From NCBI RefSeq assembly GCF_001500065.1, contig NZ_LQIN01000034.1, positions 124,001 through 188,000 of the forward strand: a DNA stretch of 64,000 nucleotides, given 5' to 3'. Positions 1-8,095 of the stretch are shown here, piece after piece. Below the pieces are notes generated by a model. It searched no databases. It was not told where the DNA came from and worked only from the letters and a program-made list of their open reading frames with translations. How positions within the stretch are numbered: the first letter of the stretch is position 1; every line of letters begins with the position of its first letter. Source of the DNA: Mycobacterium sp. IS-3022 (GTDB lineage: Bacteria; Actinomycetota; Actinomycetes; Mycobacteriales; Mycobacteriaceae). The translations under genes and the position numbers were made by a program.

Positions 1-65
1 CCGAGCACGTCGATGCGGATCGGCTGCGCGAAGAAATCGTCGGACTGCTCGACGAGGCCGCTTAA
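1..65 (+). CDS. 3' end of an unidentified gene
   Basis: An open frame enters from the left edge (first full codon at 3) and ends at TAA 63-65. It encodes a 20-residue acidic, amphipathic tail (EHVDADRLREEIVGLLDEAA). Its stop overlaps the stop of the convergent sulfotransferase gene. Too little is present to name a product. The coding call rests on codon usage and on the tight convergent arrangement. Confidence 0.45.
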   Translation, partial: EHVDADRLREEIVGLLDEAA

Positions 66-1312
66 GCCAGGAATCGATCGACGTAGGGGGCGAACCGCCG
101 TCGCAGGTCTTCGGGGTCCAGTCCGAACAACTCCGCTGACGTCGCGACCCGGCCCAGCCGGCCGCGTTGGTGCCCGGCCAGATAGTCGGCCATCGCGGCG
201 CGCGCCTCATCGGTGAGTGGCTCACCGGCCAACTCGTAAACGCTTGCGGCGGTCCCGATTTCGTCGGCCATGAAATCGTCGAAGCGAACGTCGATCGAGC
301 GCTGCGGTCCGATGACATCGCGGTCGCGGACCAACGCGTTGAGCATGAGCTCGAGCCGGTCCACCCAGCACGCCGCGATCTGCTCGACCGGCACCGGCGC
401 GCAGTGCATCCGCGCCGAGTACGTGAGCATCGCCAGCATCGACAACACCACCGGCACCGGATCGCGATGGGTTGCGATCACCACCACGCCGGGGAACACG
501 CGGTCGAGCACGGGCAACTGCTCGAGATGCTGCGGCGACTTGAGCAGCCAGCGCCTGCCGCCGCGCAGGAACTGCAGCGCCTTGAGCTGGGTGGCCAGGT
601 GCTCGTAGTGCGGCGTCTGGTCGTGGGCCAGGTAATAATCGCGCCACCGCGGTACGTGCCCGAGCGTCTCGAACAACATCGTCGAAAAGTCGTTGGCCAG
701 CAGCTGGATCTCCTCGTGCACATGGTCGGTCGTCATCTCGTGCATCAGCGCGAAGTGCGGCATCACGGCATTCATGAACTCCACCGCGGCGTCCATCCGG
801 GTGCGCCGCGGGTCCGGTTCGATGCCGGCCTCCGACGGCAGCGGAAACGGCTCGTTGCTCTCCCAGTAGGGGATGGTCCGGAAGGTCCGCCCGGCGGCGA
901 GCAGGTTGTGCAGATGCGTCGTGCCCGTGCGCGGCAGACCGGCGATGACGACCGGCGGCGCCAACTCGATGTCGTGGATCTCGGGGTGCCGGGCGAGCAG
1001 GTCGGTCAGCAGCAGACGGTTCTTCAGCCACTGCAGCAGCTGGGCGTGGAAGTTGACGACGCCCGCATCGTGCAGGCCCGGAATCTCCTGCAGCGCAGCG
1101 AGAAACACGTCGAGGCGCTCGCGGTAGTCGTCCGCTCCGAAGTCGTCGAGCCCGGTCTCGGCGCTGGCCTTGGCGTGCAGCGCGTCGGCGTCGAGTGGGC
1201 AGTCGGGCGCCATCGCGGCCATCATCTCGCGGAGCGGCTCCATCTCGGCGGGGAAGCGGGGCTCGGCGAGGTCGTCGAGCACGACGGGCGCGGGTGCTGT
1301 GGTGTCGGTCAC
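62..1312 (-). CDS. Sulfotransferase family protein (PAPS-type)
   Basis: A 416-aa protein predicted to transfer sulfate from PAPS to an unknown acceptor. It has the 5'-phosphosulfate loop GLPRTGTTHLHNLL at about residues 125-138. A 3'-phosphate-binding segment follows, with KSPQH at 258-262 and HRDP at 282-285. This layout fits the Sulfotransfer_3-type enzymes that are numerous in mycobacteria, where some sulfate glycolipids. The start is GTG at 1312 and no signal peptide is visible. The gene is divergent from a TetR regulator only 28 bp away, so the two probably share an operator. The acceptor substrate cannot be told from the sequence. Confidence 0.85.
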   Translation of the reverse strand: MTDTTAPAPVVLDDLAEPRFPAEMEPLREMMAAMAPDCPLDADALHAKASAETGLDDFGADDYRERLDVFLAALQEIPGLHDAGVVNFHAQLLQWLKNRLLLTDLLARHPEIHDIELAPPVVIAGLPRTGTTHLHNLLAAGRTFRTIPYWESNEPFPLPSEAGIEPDPRRTRMDAAVEFMNAVMPHFALMHEMTTDHVHEEIQLLANDFSTMLFETLGHVPRWRDYYLAHDQTPHYEHLATQLKALQFLRGGRRWLLKSPQHLEQLPVLDRVFPGVVVIATHRDPVPVVLSMLAMLTYSARMHCAPVPVEQIAACWVDRLELMLNALVRDRDVIGPQRSIDVRFDDFMADEIGTAASVYELAGEPLTDEARAAMADYLAGHQRGRLGRVATSAELFGLDPEDLRRRFAPYVDRFLA

Positions 1313-1340
1313 AGCGAGTTATGTTACTGTCAGTTTCGTA
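1313..1340. promoter_or_regulatory. Divergent promoter/operator between sulfotransferase and TetR genes
   Basis: Only 28 bp separate the two divergent starts. The segment contains TTAC near its left end, and GTAA straddles its right end and the TetR start, giving an imperfect dyad (ATGTTAC...GTAATGA). A TetR-family protein typically binds such a dyad to repress both its own gene and its neighbour. The short distance implies leaderless or near-leaderless transcripts, common in mycobacteria. The operator assignment is inference. Confidence 0.4.
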
Positions 1341-1916
1341 ATGACGACGGAAATCGGGCGACCTCGTGACAAACGCATCGACGGCGCCGTCTTGCGCGCG
1401 ACGGTCGAGCTGCTCGGCGAGACCGGTTACGCGGACCTGACCGTCGAGGCGATCGCTCGTCGGGCGGGAACCAGCAAGCCCGCGATCTACCGCCGCTGGC
1501 CGGGCAAGGCACACGTCGTGCACGAGGCGGTGTTTCCGGTCAGCACCGCCACCGAACTTCCCGATACCGGATCGCTGCCCGGCGACATCCGCGAAATGGT
1601 CCGCCGGACGGCCGGCGTGCTGACCACCCCCGCCGCCCGGGCCGCACTGCCCGGGCTCGTCGGTGAGATGGCCGCGAACCCGACACTGCACGTGGCGCTG
1701 CTCGAACGCTTCGCCGACGTGCTGTCACGCGGGCTGACCGACCGACTCGACGCGGCCGTCGCGCGCGGGGAAGTCCGGCCCGACGTATCGGCCGCCGAGG
1801 TCGTCGAGGCGGTGGCGGGCATGACGTTCATGGCGTTGATCACCCGCGGCGACGGTCTGGACGACGGGTGGGTGGACCGCACCGCCGAATTCATCACGAG
1901 AGGACTCAGCGCATGA
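1341..1916 (+). CDS. TetR/AcrR-family transcriptional regulator
   Basis: A 191-aa regulator. The N-terminal TetR helix-turn-helix covers about residues 15-60, with the recognition segment LTVEAIARRAGTSKPAIYRRW at roughly 33-53. The C-terminal half is the variable ligand-binding and dimerisation domain. Start ATG 1341 is chosen because it gives the usual short N-terminal arm (MTTEIGRPRD) before the HTH; a longer frame would run into the sulfotransferase gene. Its stop overlaps the ATG of the next gene (ATGA, 1913-1916), so it is translationally coupled to the DUF1214 protein. It likely represses itself, that partner and the divergent sulfotransferase. The effector is unknown. Confidence 0.9.
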   Translation: MTTEIGRPRDKRIDGAVLRATVELLGETGYADLTVEAIARRAGTSKPAIYRRWPGKAHVVHEAVFPVSTATELPDTGSLPGDIREMVRRTAGVLTTPAARAALPGLVGEMAANPTLHVALLERFADVLSRGLTDRLDAAVARGEVRPDVSAAEVVEAVAGMTFMALITRGDGLDDGWVDRTAEFITRGLSA

Positions 1917-3013
1917 CCGACCACGAATCCACCAAGGCGTGGCACGAATTGCTCGACACACTCGGCGGGCTGGACCGCAGCTTCCTCGAGGGGGATCGCG
2001 CCGTCGCCGACGACCGCCACGTCGCCGACGGCTACCGCATGCTGGCCACCACGCTCGGGGTCGCGTTCGACACCTACCTGTTCGCCGAGCCGAGCCGGCC
2101 GCAGTGGGTCGAGCTCAACACCCCGTTCCGTCGCGACCGCCGCTGGGGCGGCGACAACACCGACGCCTGGTACTTCATGTGCCCGGTCGACCCGAAGCGC
2201 CGCTACCGCATCAGCGGTAACAAGGGCGACAGCGTGTACTTCTCGGTGACCGCCTACAACGAGCCGTCACCCGGCGCGTGGTCCGACCGCGTGGTGACCA
2301 TCGTCCGCGACGACGACGTGGACATCGACCGCGACGGCAACTTCTCGTTCGACTACGGGCCCACCGACGACGGCGTGGTGCTGGTGACCCGCGACTACCA
2401 GGCCGACCCGCTGACCGGCAGGCCGGTGGCGTGGCGGATCGAGGCGCTCGACGAGCCCGACCCGATCCGCCACGGCGACGCGGAGACCGCGGCCGCGCTA
2501 CGGGCCAGTGCGGCGTGGCTGCGCACGATGTTCGCGATCGTGCCGCTGGCGGTCGGCGTGCGGGGCGACGACCATCACACTCTCGGCCACGAAATATCGC
2601 AAGTGGCAAACCAATTCGCAGATCCGTACCAGGTGCCCGACGCGAACTTCGGCTGGTCGGCGCGTGACGCCTGCTACGCCTACGGCAGCTTCGTGCTCTC
2701 CGAGGACGAGGCGCTGGTCGTCACGCACCGGCCGCCGGCGTGCCGGTTCTGGAACCTCGTGGTGTGGAACCAGTTCATGGCCGGCGTCACCGACGCCAGG
2801 ACATCGGTCAACGGCTACAGCGCGGTGCCCAACTCCGACGGATCAGTCACGGTCGTCATCTCGCGCGGGATGACCGCGCACCCGAATTCGATTACCACGG
2901 TGGATTATCCGCGCGGCAACCTGGCGTTCCGGTGGTTCCTCGCCGATGCGCTGCCCGCCCGGCCCGAGGTCCAGTTGGTCAAGGCCGCCGACGCCCCGAC
3001 GACCGTTACGTAG
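1913..3013 (+). CDS. DUF1214-domain protein
   Basis: A 366-aa protein of the DUF1214/DUF1254-like group. The visible features are a central beta-rich region with repeated Tyr/Trp/Asp stretches (WGGDNTDAWYFMCPVD near residues 79-94) and a C-terminal segment ending RWFLADALPARPEVQLVKA, typical of the family C-terminus. There is no signal peptide, so it is probably cytoplasmic. ATG 1913 overlaps the TetR stop by 4 bp. Mycobacteria carry several such proteins next to TetR regulators. The biochemical role is not established, and the function is left open. Confidence 0.75.
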   Translation: MTDHESTKAWHELLDTLGGLDRSFLEGDRAVADDRHVADGYRMLATTLGVAFDTYLFAEPSRPQWVELNTPFRRDRRWGGDNTDAWYFMCPVDPKRRYRISGNKGDSVYFSVTAYNEPSPGAWSDRVVTIVRDDDVDIDRDGNFSFDYGPTDDGVVLVTRDYQADPLTGRPVAWRIEALDEPDPIRHGDAETAAALRASAAWLRTMFAIVPLAVGVRGDDHHTLGHEISQVANQFADPYQVPDANFGWSARDACYAYGSFVLSEDEALVVTHRPPACRFWNLVVWNQFMAGVTDARTSVNGYSAVPNSDGSVTVVISRGMTAHPNSITTVDYPRGNLAFRWFLADALPARPEVQLVKAADAPTTVT

Positions 3014-3048
3014 GCCGGTACAGGGACTGCCTCCTCCGCGGCTACGGC

Positions 3049-3112
3049 CGAGATTGCATTCAGGGTTGTTGGGCCATGAGCCGCCTACTCCACAGCCCTC
3101 ATTGCAATCTCG
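3049..3112. terminator. Bidirectional hairpin between convergent genes
   Basis: Arms CGAGATTGCATTCAGGGTTGT (left) and its near complement at 3092-3112 pair at about 18 of 21 positions around a 22-nt loop. It lies exactly between the stops of the DUF1214 gene (+) and menA (-). There is no U-tract, which is usual for mycobacterial terminator-like hairpins. It may also belong to a dispersed intergenic palindrome family. Confidence 0.6.
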
Positions 3113-3125
3113 CCCATAGGACCGT

Positions 3126-4007
3126 TCAAAGAACATCTCCAGCCAGCCAGAGCGCCAAGGACACCGCGACCGCCCACACCAGCATCGTCAGCCCCGTGTC
3201 GCGCAGCACCGGGATCAACTCCCCGCCGCCGAGGCGTTTACGGACCGGCGCGGCCGCGCGCACCGCGAGCGGCAACGCCACCAAACCGACGGCTGCCCAC
3301 GGCGTCGCGAGCATCAGCACCAACGTCGACGCAAACGCCACGACCATCAGCGCCTGATACAACAACCGGGTCCGGGCGTCGCCGAGTCGCACGGCCAGCG
3401 TGATCTTGCCCGACTCCTTGTCGGTCGGGATGTCGCGCAGATTGTTGGCCACCAGGACCGCCGACGACATGGCGCCCATCGCGACAGCGACCGCAGCGCC
3501 CTCCCAGTCGATCCGCAGCGCCTGCGTGTACTGCGTGCCGAGCACGGCCACCAACCCGAAGAACACGAACACCGCGATCTCACCCAGCCCCAGGTATCCG
3601 TAGGGCCGCTTGCCTCCGGTGTAGAGCCACGCCCCCGCGATGCACACCGCGCCGACCGCGATCAGCCACGGCGCGCTCACCGCCGCCAGCACCAGGCCGG
3701 CCACCGCCGCCAGGGCCAGGCTCAGCACCGCGGCCGTGAGCACCGCCCTCGGCGTGGCGACCTTCGACCCGACCAACCGCAGCGGCCCGGACCGAACGTC
3801 GTCGGTACCGCGGATCCCGTCCGAGTAGTCGTTGGCGTAGTTCACGCCAATGATCAGTGCGACGGCCACAGCCAGCGCCAGCAGCGCCTTCCACCAGCAG
3901 GCGGCGTGCAGCCAGGCCGCGGCGCCCGTGCCCGCGATCACGGGCGCGATCGCGTTGGGCAGGGTGCGCGGTCGCGCGCCTTCGACCCACTGGGCGAATG
4001 TGGCCAC
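3126..4007 (-). CDS. menA: 1,4-dihydroxy-2-naphthoate polyprenyltransferase MenA
   Basis: A 293-aa UbiA-superfamily membrane enzyme that attaches the polyprenyl tail to 1,4-dihydroxy-2-naphthoate, giving demethylmenaquinone. The first prenyl-diphosphate/Mg binding motif is NDYSD at residues 59-63. The second is NNLRDIPTD at 188-196. Between and after them lie about eight hydrophobic segments. The start is GTG at 4007 (MATFAQWVEGARPRTLPN), the usual MenA N-terminus. It is divergent from a small conserved ORF followed by mtnP, as in M. tuberculosis around Rv0534c/Rv0535. menE and menB are also in this window but not adjacent. Confidence 0.95.
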   Translation of the reverse strand: MATFAQWVEGARPRTLPNAIAPVIAGTGAAAWLHAACWWKALLALAVAVALIIGVNYANDYSDGIRGTDDVRSGPLRLVGSKVATPRAVLTAAVLSLALAAVAGLVLAAVSAPWLIAVGAVCIAGAWLYTGGKRPYGYLGLGEIAVFVFFGLVAVLGTQYTQALRIDWEGAAVAVAMGAMSSAVLVANNLRDIPTDKESGKITLAVRLGDARTRLLYQALMVVAFASTLVLMLATPWAAVGLVALPLAVRAAAPVRKRLGGGELIPVLRDTGLTMLVWAVAVSLALWLAGDVL

Positions 4008-4051
4008 GAGCGCCAGTCTCCCACGGGCCCGGACCGTGGCAGACTGAGCGC

Positions 4052-4276
4052 ATGGAGGACCGACTCAGCAAGGCGGAGATTCGCAAGGACGCCGTGCAGG
4101 AGATCTTCGACTCCGGCGTATCGACCGTCGGTGAGGTGGTCTCGATCATCACCACCGCGGTCAAGGACGTCGCCAACGCCGTCGGCGGCTTCGCCACCGA
4201 CGCGTTCGAGATCCGCGACACCGTGCGCCTCGCGTCGCAACGGCTCGACGAAGTCGACGATCAACCGCCCACGTAG
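4052..4276 (+). CDS. Small conserved hypothetical protein, 74 aa
   Basis: Not recognised. It is mostly helical and acidic at both ends (MEDRLSKAEIRKDAVQEIF...RLASQRLDEVDDQPPT). A central amphipathic or weakly hydrophobic stretch (VGEVVSIITTAVKDVANAVGGFATDAFEI, about residues 26-54) could associate with a membrane or form a coiled coil. It sits 44 bp from the divergent menA start and its stop is 3 bp before mtnP, suggesting co-transcription with mtnP. Codon usage matches real genes. No function is proposed. Confidence 0.65.
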   Translation: MEDRLSKAEIRKDAVQEIFDSGVSTVGEVVSIITTAVKDVANAVGGFATDAFEIRDTVRLASQRLDEVDDQPPT

Positions 4277-4279
4277 ACC

Positions 4280-5056
4280 GTGCTCGGAGTCATCGGCGGG
4301 AGCGGTTTCTACAGCTTCTTCGGACCCGACGCGCGCAGCGTCAACCTCGACACCCCGTACGGCGTGCCGAGCGCCCCGATCACCGTGGGCACCGTCGGCG
4401 AACACGAAGTGGCGTTCCTGCCGCGGCACGGCGTCAACCACGAGTTCTCCCCGCACACGGTGCCGTACCGGGCCAACATGTGGGCGCTGCGCGCACTCGG
4501 TGTGCGACGCATCTTCGCCCCGTGCGCGGTCGGCAGCCTCACTCCTGAGCTAGGACCGGGCGCCATGGTGGTGCCCGATCAACTCGTCGACCGCACCAGC
4601 GGCCGCGCCGACACCTACTTCGACTCGGGCGGCATCCACGTCGCTTTCGCAGACCCGTACTGCCCGACCTTGCGCGCGACGGCCGCCGACCTGCCCGGTG
4701 TCGTCGACGGCGGCACCATGGTGGTGGTGCAGGGGCCGCGGTTCTCCACCCGCGCCGAGAGCCGGTGGTTCGCGAACCAGGGCTTCACGCTGGTCAACAT
4801 GACCGGCTATCCCGAGGCGGCGCTGGCGCGTGAGCTCGAGATGTGTTATGCCGCAATAGCGTTGGTGACCGATCTGGACGCCGGCATCGAGGCCGGCGCC
4901 GGTGTGCGGGCGGTCGACGTGTTCGCCGAATTCGAGCGCAACATGGTGCCGTTCAAGAAGCTCGTGCACGAGGCGATAGAAAGCACACCCGAGGTCAATT
5001 CCTGTACGCATTGCCGGGCGCATGAGGGCGTCCGACTGCCGTTCGAGCTCCCGTGA
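4280..5056 (+). CDS. mtnP: S-methyl-5'-thioadenosine phosphorylase (MTAP/PNP family)
   Basis: A 258-aa PNP/MTAP-superfamily enzyme that phosphorolyses 5'-methylthioadenosine, or a purine nucleoside, to adenine and the ribose 1-phosphate derivative. Phosphate-binding GGSGFY is at residues 6-11, the LPRHGVNHEFSPH block is at about 47-59 and the QGPRFSTRAES block begins at 151. The purine/ribose site segment NMTGYPEAALARELEMCYA follows at about 173-191. The start is GTG at 4280. The end overlaps the epimerase start by 4 bp (GTGA). MTAP versus PNP specificity is not certain from motifs alone, since the family's TDYDCW-type segment here reads TDLDAG. Confidence 0.85.
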   Translation: MLGVIGGSGFYSFFGPDARSVNLDTPYGVPSAPITVGTVGEHEVAFLPRHGVNHEFSPHTVPYRANMWALRALGVRRIFAPCAVGSLTPELGPGAMVVPDQLVDRTSGRADTYFDSGGIHVAFADPYCPTLRATAADLPGVVDGGTMVVVQGPRFSTRAESRWFANQGFTLVNMTGYPEAALARELEMCYAAIALVTDLDAGIEAGAGVRAVDVFAEFERNMVPFKKLVHEAIESTPEVNSCTHCRAHEGVRLPFELP

Positions 5057-6084
5057 GAGTTTTGCTGACCGGCGCGGCCGGTTTCATCGGCGCCCGGGTC
5101 GACGCGGCGCTGCGCGAGGCCGGCCACGACGTGATCGCCGTCGACGCGATGCTGCCCGCCGCCCACGGGCCCGGCGCCGAGGCACCCGCCGACTGCGAGG
5201 TGATCGACATTCGCGATGCGTCCGCGGTGGCGCCGTTGATGAAAGGCGTCGACGTGGTGTGCCATCAGGCGGCGGTGGTCGGAGCGGGCGTGAACGCCGC
5301 CGACGCGCCTGCGTACGCCAGCCACAACGACTACGGCACCGCGGTGCTGCTGGCCGAGATGTTCACCGCGGGCTGTCAGCGGCTGGTGCTGGCGTCGTCG
5401 ATGGTCGTGTACGGCCAAGGCCGCTACGACTGCCCGGAACACGGGCCGGTCGACCCGCACCCGCGCACCCGCGCCGACCTCGACGCCGGCGTGTTCGAGC
5501 ATCGGTGCCCGCTGTGCGGGGCGCTGGTGGCGTGGCGGCTGGTGGGCGAGGACGCGCCGCTGCGGCCCCGCAGCCTCTATGCGGCCAGCAAGACGGCACA
5601 GGAGCAGTACGCGCTGGCCTGGGCCGAGGCGGTCGGCGGTGCCGTCACCGCCCTGCGGTACCACAACGTCTACGGTCCGTACATGCCGCGCGACACCCCG
5701 TATTCCGGTGTGGCGGCGATCTTCCGGTCGGAACTCGAATCAGGCGATGTACCACGGGTTTTCGAAGACGGCGGGCAGATGCGTGACTTCGTGCACGTCG
5801 ACGACGTGGCAGCGGCCAACGTGGCGGCCGTGGACTCCGGGCTGGACGGTTTCGGCGCGTTCAACATCTGTTCGGGACGGCCGATCTCGATACTGGAGGT
5901 GGCCACCGAGCTGTGCGAAACACGCGGTGACGCACCGCCCGTGGTCACCGGGCAGTACCGCAGCGGCGACGTCCGCCATATCGTCGCGGACCCCGCCAAA
6001 GCGGCTCGGCTGCTGGGATTCCAGGCGGCGGTGGACCCACGTGACGGGTTACGCGAGTTCGCATTCGCGCCGTTGCGGGCCTGA
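5053..6084 (+). CDS. NAD(P)-dependent nucleotide-sugar epimerase/dehydratase (extended SDR)
   Basis: A 343-aa extended short-chain dehydrogenase. The Rossmann motif is GAAGFIG at residues 7-13, and the catalytic pair is Tyr176 and Lys180 (YAASK). A late HVDDVAAANV segment is typical of GalE/RmlB-type enzymes. It corresponds in position to the M. tuberculosis gene called galE3. Unusually, the segment before the active site carries C127-x2-H130 and C152-x2-C155, arranged like a small zinc knuckle. GTG 5053 overlaps the mtnP stop, and its TGA overlaps the next ATG by 1 bp. The sugar substrate is unknown. Confidence 0.85.
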   Translation: MRVLLTGAAGFIGARVDAALREAGHDVIAVDAMLPAAHGPGAEAPADCEVIDIRDASAVAPLMKGVDVVCHQAAVVGAGVNAADAPAYASHNDYGTAVLLAEMFTAGCQRLVLASSMVVYGQGRYDCPEHGPVDPHPRTRADLDAGVFEHRCPLCGALVAWRLVGEDAPLRPRSLYAASKTAQEQYALAWAEAVGGAVTALRYHNVYGPYMPRDTPYSGVAAIFRSELESGDVPRVFEDGGQMRDFVHVDDVAAANVAAVDSGLDGFGAFNICSGRPISILEVATELCETRGDAPPVVTGQYRSGDVRHIVADPAKAARLLGFQAAVDPRDGLREFAFAPLRA

Positions 6085-6899
6085 TGCGCCGGACGGTCGG
6101 CATACTCGTTATCGTCACGCTCGTGGCGGCGGGTCTGATCGGTCTCCTGTGGTCTCAGCAGCGACGGTTGATCTACTTCCCGTCGCCGGGTCCGCTGCCG
6201 CCCGCCGCCACCATGCTGCCCAACGGGCAGGACGTGGTGATCGAGACCGACGACGAAATCCGGTTGGCGGGTTGGTTTTTCCCGGTCGAGGGCGACGCTC
6301 CCGCCGTACTGGTGTTCAACGGCAACGCGGGCGACCGGTCGATGCGCGTGCCGCTGGCCTCGGCGCTGAACCGGATGGGCTGCTCGGTGCTGCTGTTCGA
6401 CTACCGCGGCTACGGCGGCAATGCGGGCCGCCCGTCGGAGGAGGGCCTGGCCGCCGATGCGCGGTCCGCGCAGAACTGGTTGGCCGCGCAGCCGGGCGTC
6501 GAGGAGATCGCCTATTTCGGCGAATCCCTCGGCGCCGCAGTCGCTGTCGGGCTCGCCGTGGAACGGCCGCCGCGCTCGCTGATGCTGCGCTCACCGTTCA
6601 CCTCGCTGCCGGACGTCGGCGCGGTGCATTACCCGTGGTTGCCGGTGCGTTGGTTGCTGACGGACCGCTACCCGTCGATCGACCGCATCGCGTCGGTACG
6701 GGTACCGCTGTTGGTGATCGCGGGGGATCGCGACGACGTCGTGCCCGAGCCGATGAGCCGCCGGCTGTACGACGCCGCCAACGAACCGAAGCGGTACGTG
6801 CTGGTCGCGGGCGCCGGACACAACGACCTCGAGCTGCTCGTCGGCCGGCAGATGCTCGACGAGATCCGGAGGTTTCTCTCGGATACAGGTATGACTTAG
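6084..6899 (+). CDS. Membrane-anchored alpha/beta hydrolase
   Basis: A 271-aa alpha/beta hydrolase of the BEM46/ABHD13-like type. An N-terminal membrane anchor covers residues about 5-23. The nucleophile elbow GESLG has Ser148, with the likely acid Asp215 (GDRDDVV) and His246 (GAGHND) completing the triad. An NGNAGDRS oxyanion segment lies at about 79-86. The anchor suggests an active domain outside the membrane or at its face, acting on a lipid or ester. It is coupled to the epimerase by a TGATG overlap. The substrate is unknown. Confidence 0.85.
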   Translation: MRRTVGILVIVTLVAAGLIGLLWSQQRRLIYFPSPGPLPPAATMLPNGQDVVIETDDEIRLAGWFFPVEGDAPAVLVFNGNAGDRSMRVPLASALNRMGCSVLLFDYRGYGGNAGRPSEEGLAADARSAQNWLAAQPGVEEIAYFGESLGAAVAVGLAVERPPRSLMLRSPFTSLPDVGAVHYPWLPVRWLLTDRYPSIDRIASVRVPLLVIAGDRDDVVPEPMSRRLYDAANEPKRYVLVAGAGHNDLELLVGRQMLDEIRRFLSDTGMT

Positions 6900-6912
6900 T
6901 GATACTGGTGGT

Positions 6913-8040
6913 GTGAAACCCGCCATCTGTGAACAGTTCGGTATCGACTTCCCGCTCTTCGCGTTCAGCCACTGTCGTGACGTCGTTGCCGCGGTGACCA
7001 ATGCCGGCGGTTTCGGCGTGCTGGGCGCGACCGCCTACACCCCAGAGCTGCTGGACCAGGAACTGTCGTGGATCGACGACCACGTCGGCGGCAAGCCGTA
7101 CGGCCTGGACATCATCGTGCCCGCCAAATTCGAGGGCAAGGGGGAGAAGCTGTCGACCGGCGACCTCGCCGCCCGCATCCCCGACGAGTACCGCGGCTTC
7201 ATCGCCGAACTGCTGGCGGCCCACGACATCGAACCGGAGGCGTCGCCGCGCACCGGTCCGCCCATCCTGTCCGGCAACACCGGCAAGGATCTGCTCGACG
7301 TGGCGATGAGCCATCCGATCAAGCTGATCGCCAACGCGCTCGGTGTTCCGCCGGTCTACATGATCGAGGCGGGCAAGGAGCGCGGCATCCCGGTCGCGGC
7401 GCTGGTGGGAGCCAAGGAGCACGCCGTCAAACAGGTGGACGCCGGCGTCGACCTGATCGTGGCGCAGGGCACCGAAGCCGGCGGGCACTGCGGCGAGGTG
7501 ACAACCTTGGTGTTGGTGCCGGAGGTCATCGAGGCTGTGGCGGCTGCCGGGTCCGAGGTTCCGGTGCTCGCTGCGGGCGGGATCGTCACGGGCAGGCAGA
7601 TGGCGGCGGCGGTGGCGATGGGCGCCGACGGGGCGTGGACCGGATCGGTGTGGCTCACCACCGAAGAGGCCGAGACCGCGCCCCACACCAAGCAGAAGTT
7701 TCTGGCCGCGACGTCGCGCGATACCGTCCGTTCGGCGGGTAGGACGGGAAAGCCTGCGCGCCAGCTTGTTTCGGACTGGACACAAGCGTGGCTGCCGAAC
7801 GACGGCGGTCAGCGGCCGTTGCCGTTGCCGTTGCAGTCGATGCTGTCCGAGCCGGTCATCCGCCGGATCGACGTGCTCGCCTCGCAGGGCCATCCGGGTG
7901 CCCAGGCGTTGGCGACGTATTTCGTCGGACAGGGCGTCGGGCTGATGAACAAGGTCAAACCCGCTCGAGAAGTCGTGCGGGAGTTCATCGAGGACTACGT
8001 CGCCGCGACCGAACGCCTGAGCAACTCGCTACCCGACTAG
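6913..8040 (+). CDS. Nitronate monooxygenase (2-nitropropane dioxygenase) family flavoprotein
   Basis: A 375-aa TIM-barrel FMN enzyme. Family marks are the early AGGFGVLGAT block (residues 31-40), the QGTEAGGH motif at 175-182 with the catalytic-type His182, and the phosphate-binding AAGGIVTGRQMAAAVAMGADGAWTG region at about 211-235. It would oxidise nitronates (propionate-3-nitronate) or a related enolate using FMN and oxygen. The start is GTG 6913, 13 bp after the hydrolase stop. It is followed by a perfect-armed hairpin at the convergent junction with a DDN-like gene. Confidence 0.85.
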   Translation: MKPAICEQFGIDFPLFAFSHCRDVVAAVTNAGGFGVLGATAYTPELLDQELSWIDDHVGGKPYGLDIIVPAKFEGKGEKLSTGDLAARIPDEYRGFIAELLAAHDIEPEASPRTGPPILSGNTGKDLLDVAMSHPIKLIANALGVPPVYMIEAGKERGIPVAALVGAKEHAVKQVDAGVDLIVAQGTEAGGHCGEVTTLVLVPEVIEAVAAAGSEVPVLAAGGIVTGRQMAAAVAMGADGAWTGSVWLTTEEAETAPHTKQKFLAATSRDTVRSAGRTGKPARQLVSDWTQAWLPNDGGQRPLPLPLQSMLSEPVIRRIDVLASQGHPGAQALATYFVGQGVGLMNKVKPAREVVREFIEDYVAATERLSNSLPD

Positions 8041-8042
8041 TG

Positions 8043-8095
8043 GTGATTTCGGTGTAGTCAGAGGCGGTCTGCGCAACCAAGTACACCGAAATCAC
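8043..8095. terminator. Perfect-armed hairpin, GTGATTTCGGTGTA family
   Basis: GTGATTTCGGTGTA at 8043-8056 is exactly complementary to 8082-8095, with a 25-nt loop. It sits at the convergent junction of the nitronate monooxygenase gene (+) and the DDN-like gene (-), whose stop lies within the right arm. Related hairpins occur at 15541-15595 and 23053-23108, marking a dispersed family likely to act as a bidirectional terminator. Confidence 0.7.

Noticed and set aside
222..1691. 489-aa minus-strand ORF over the sulfotransferase and TetR genes
   Set aside because: Shadow frame; composition is Arg/Ala/Pro biased and both underlying genes have recognisable motifs.
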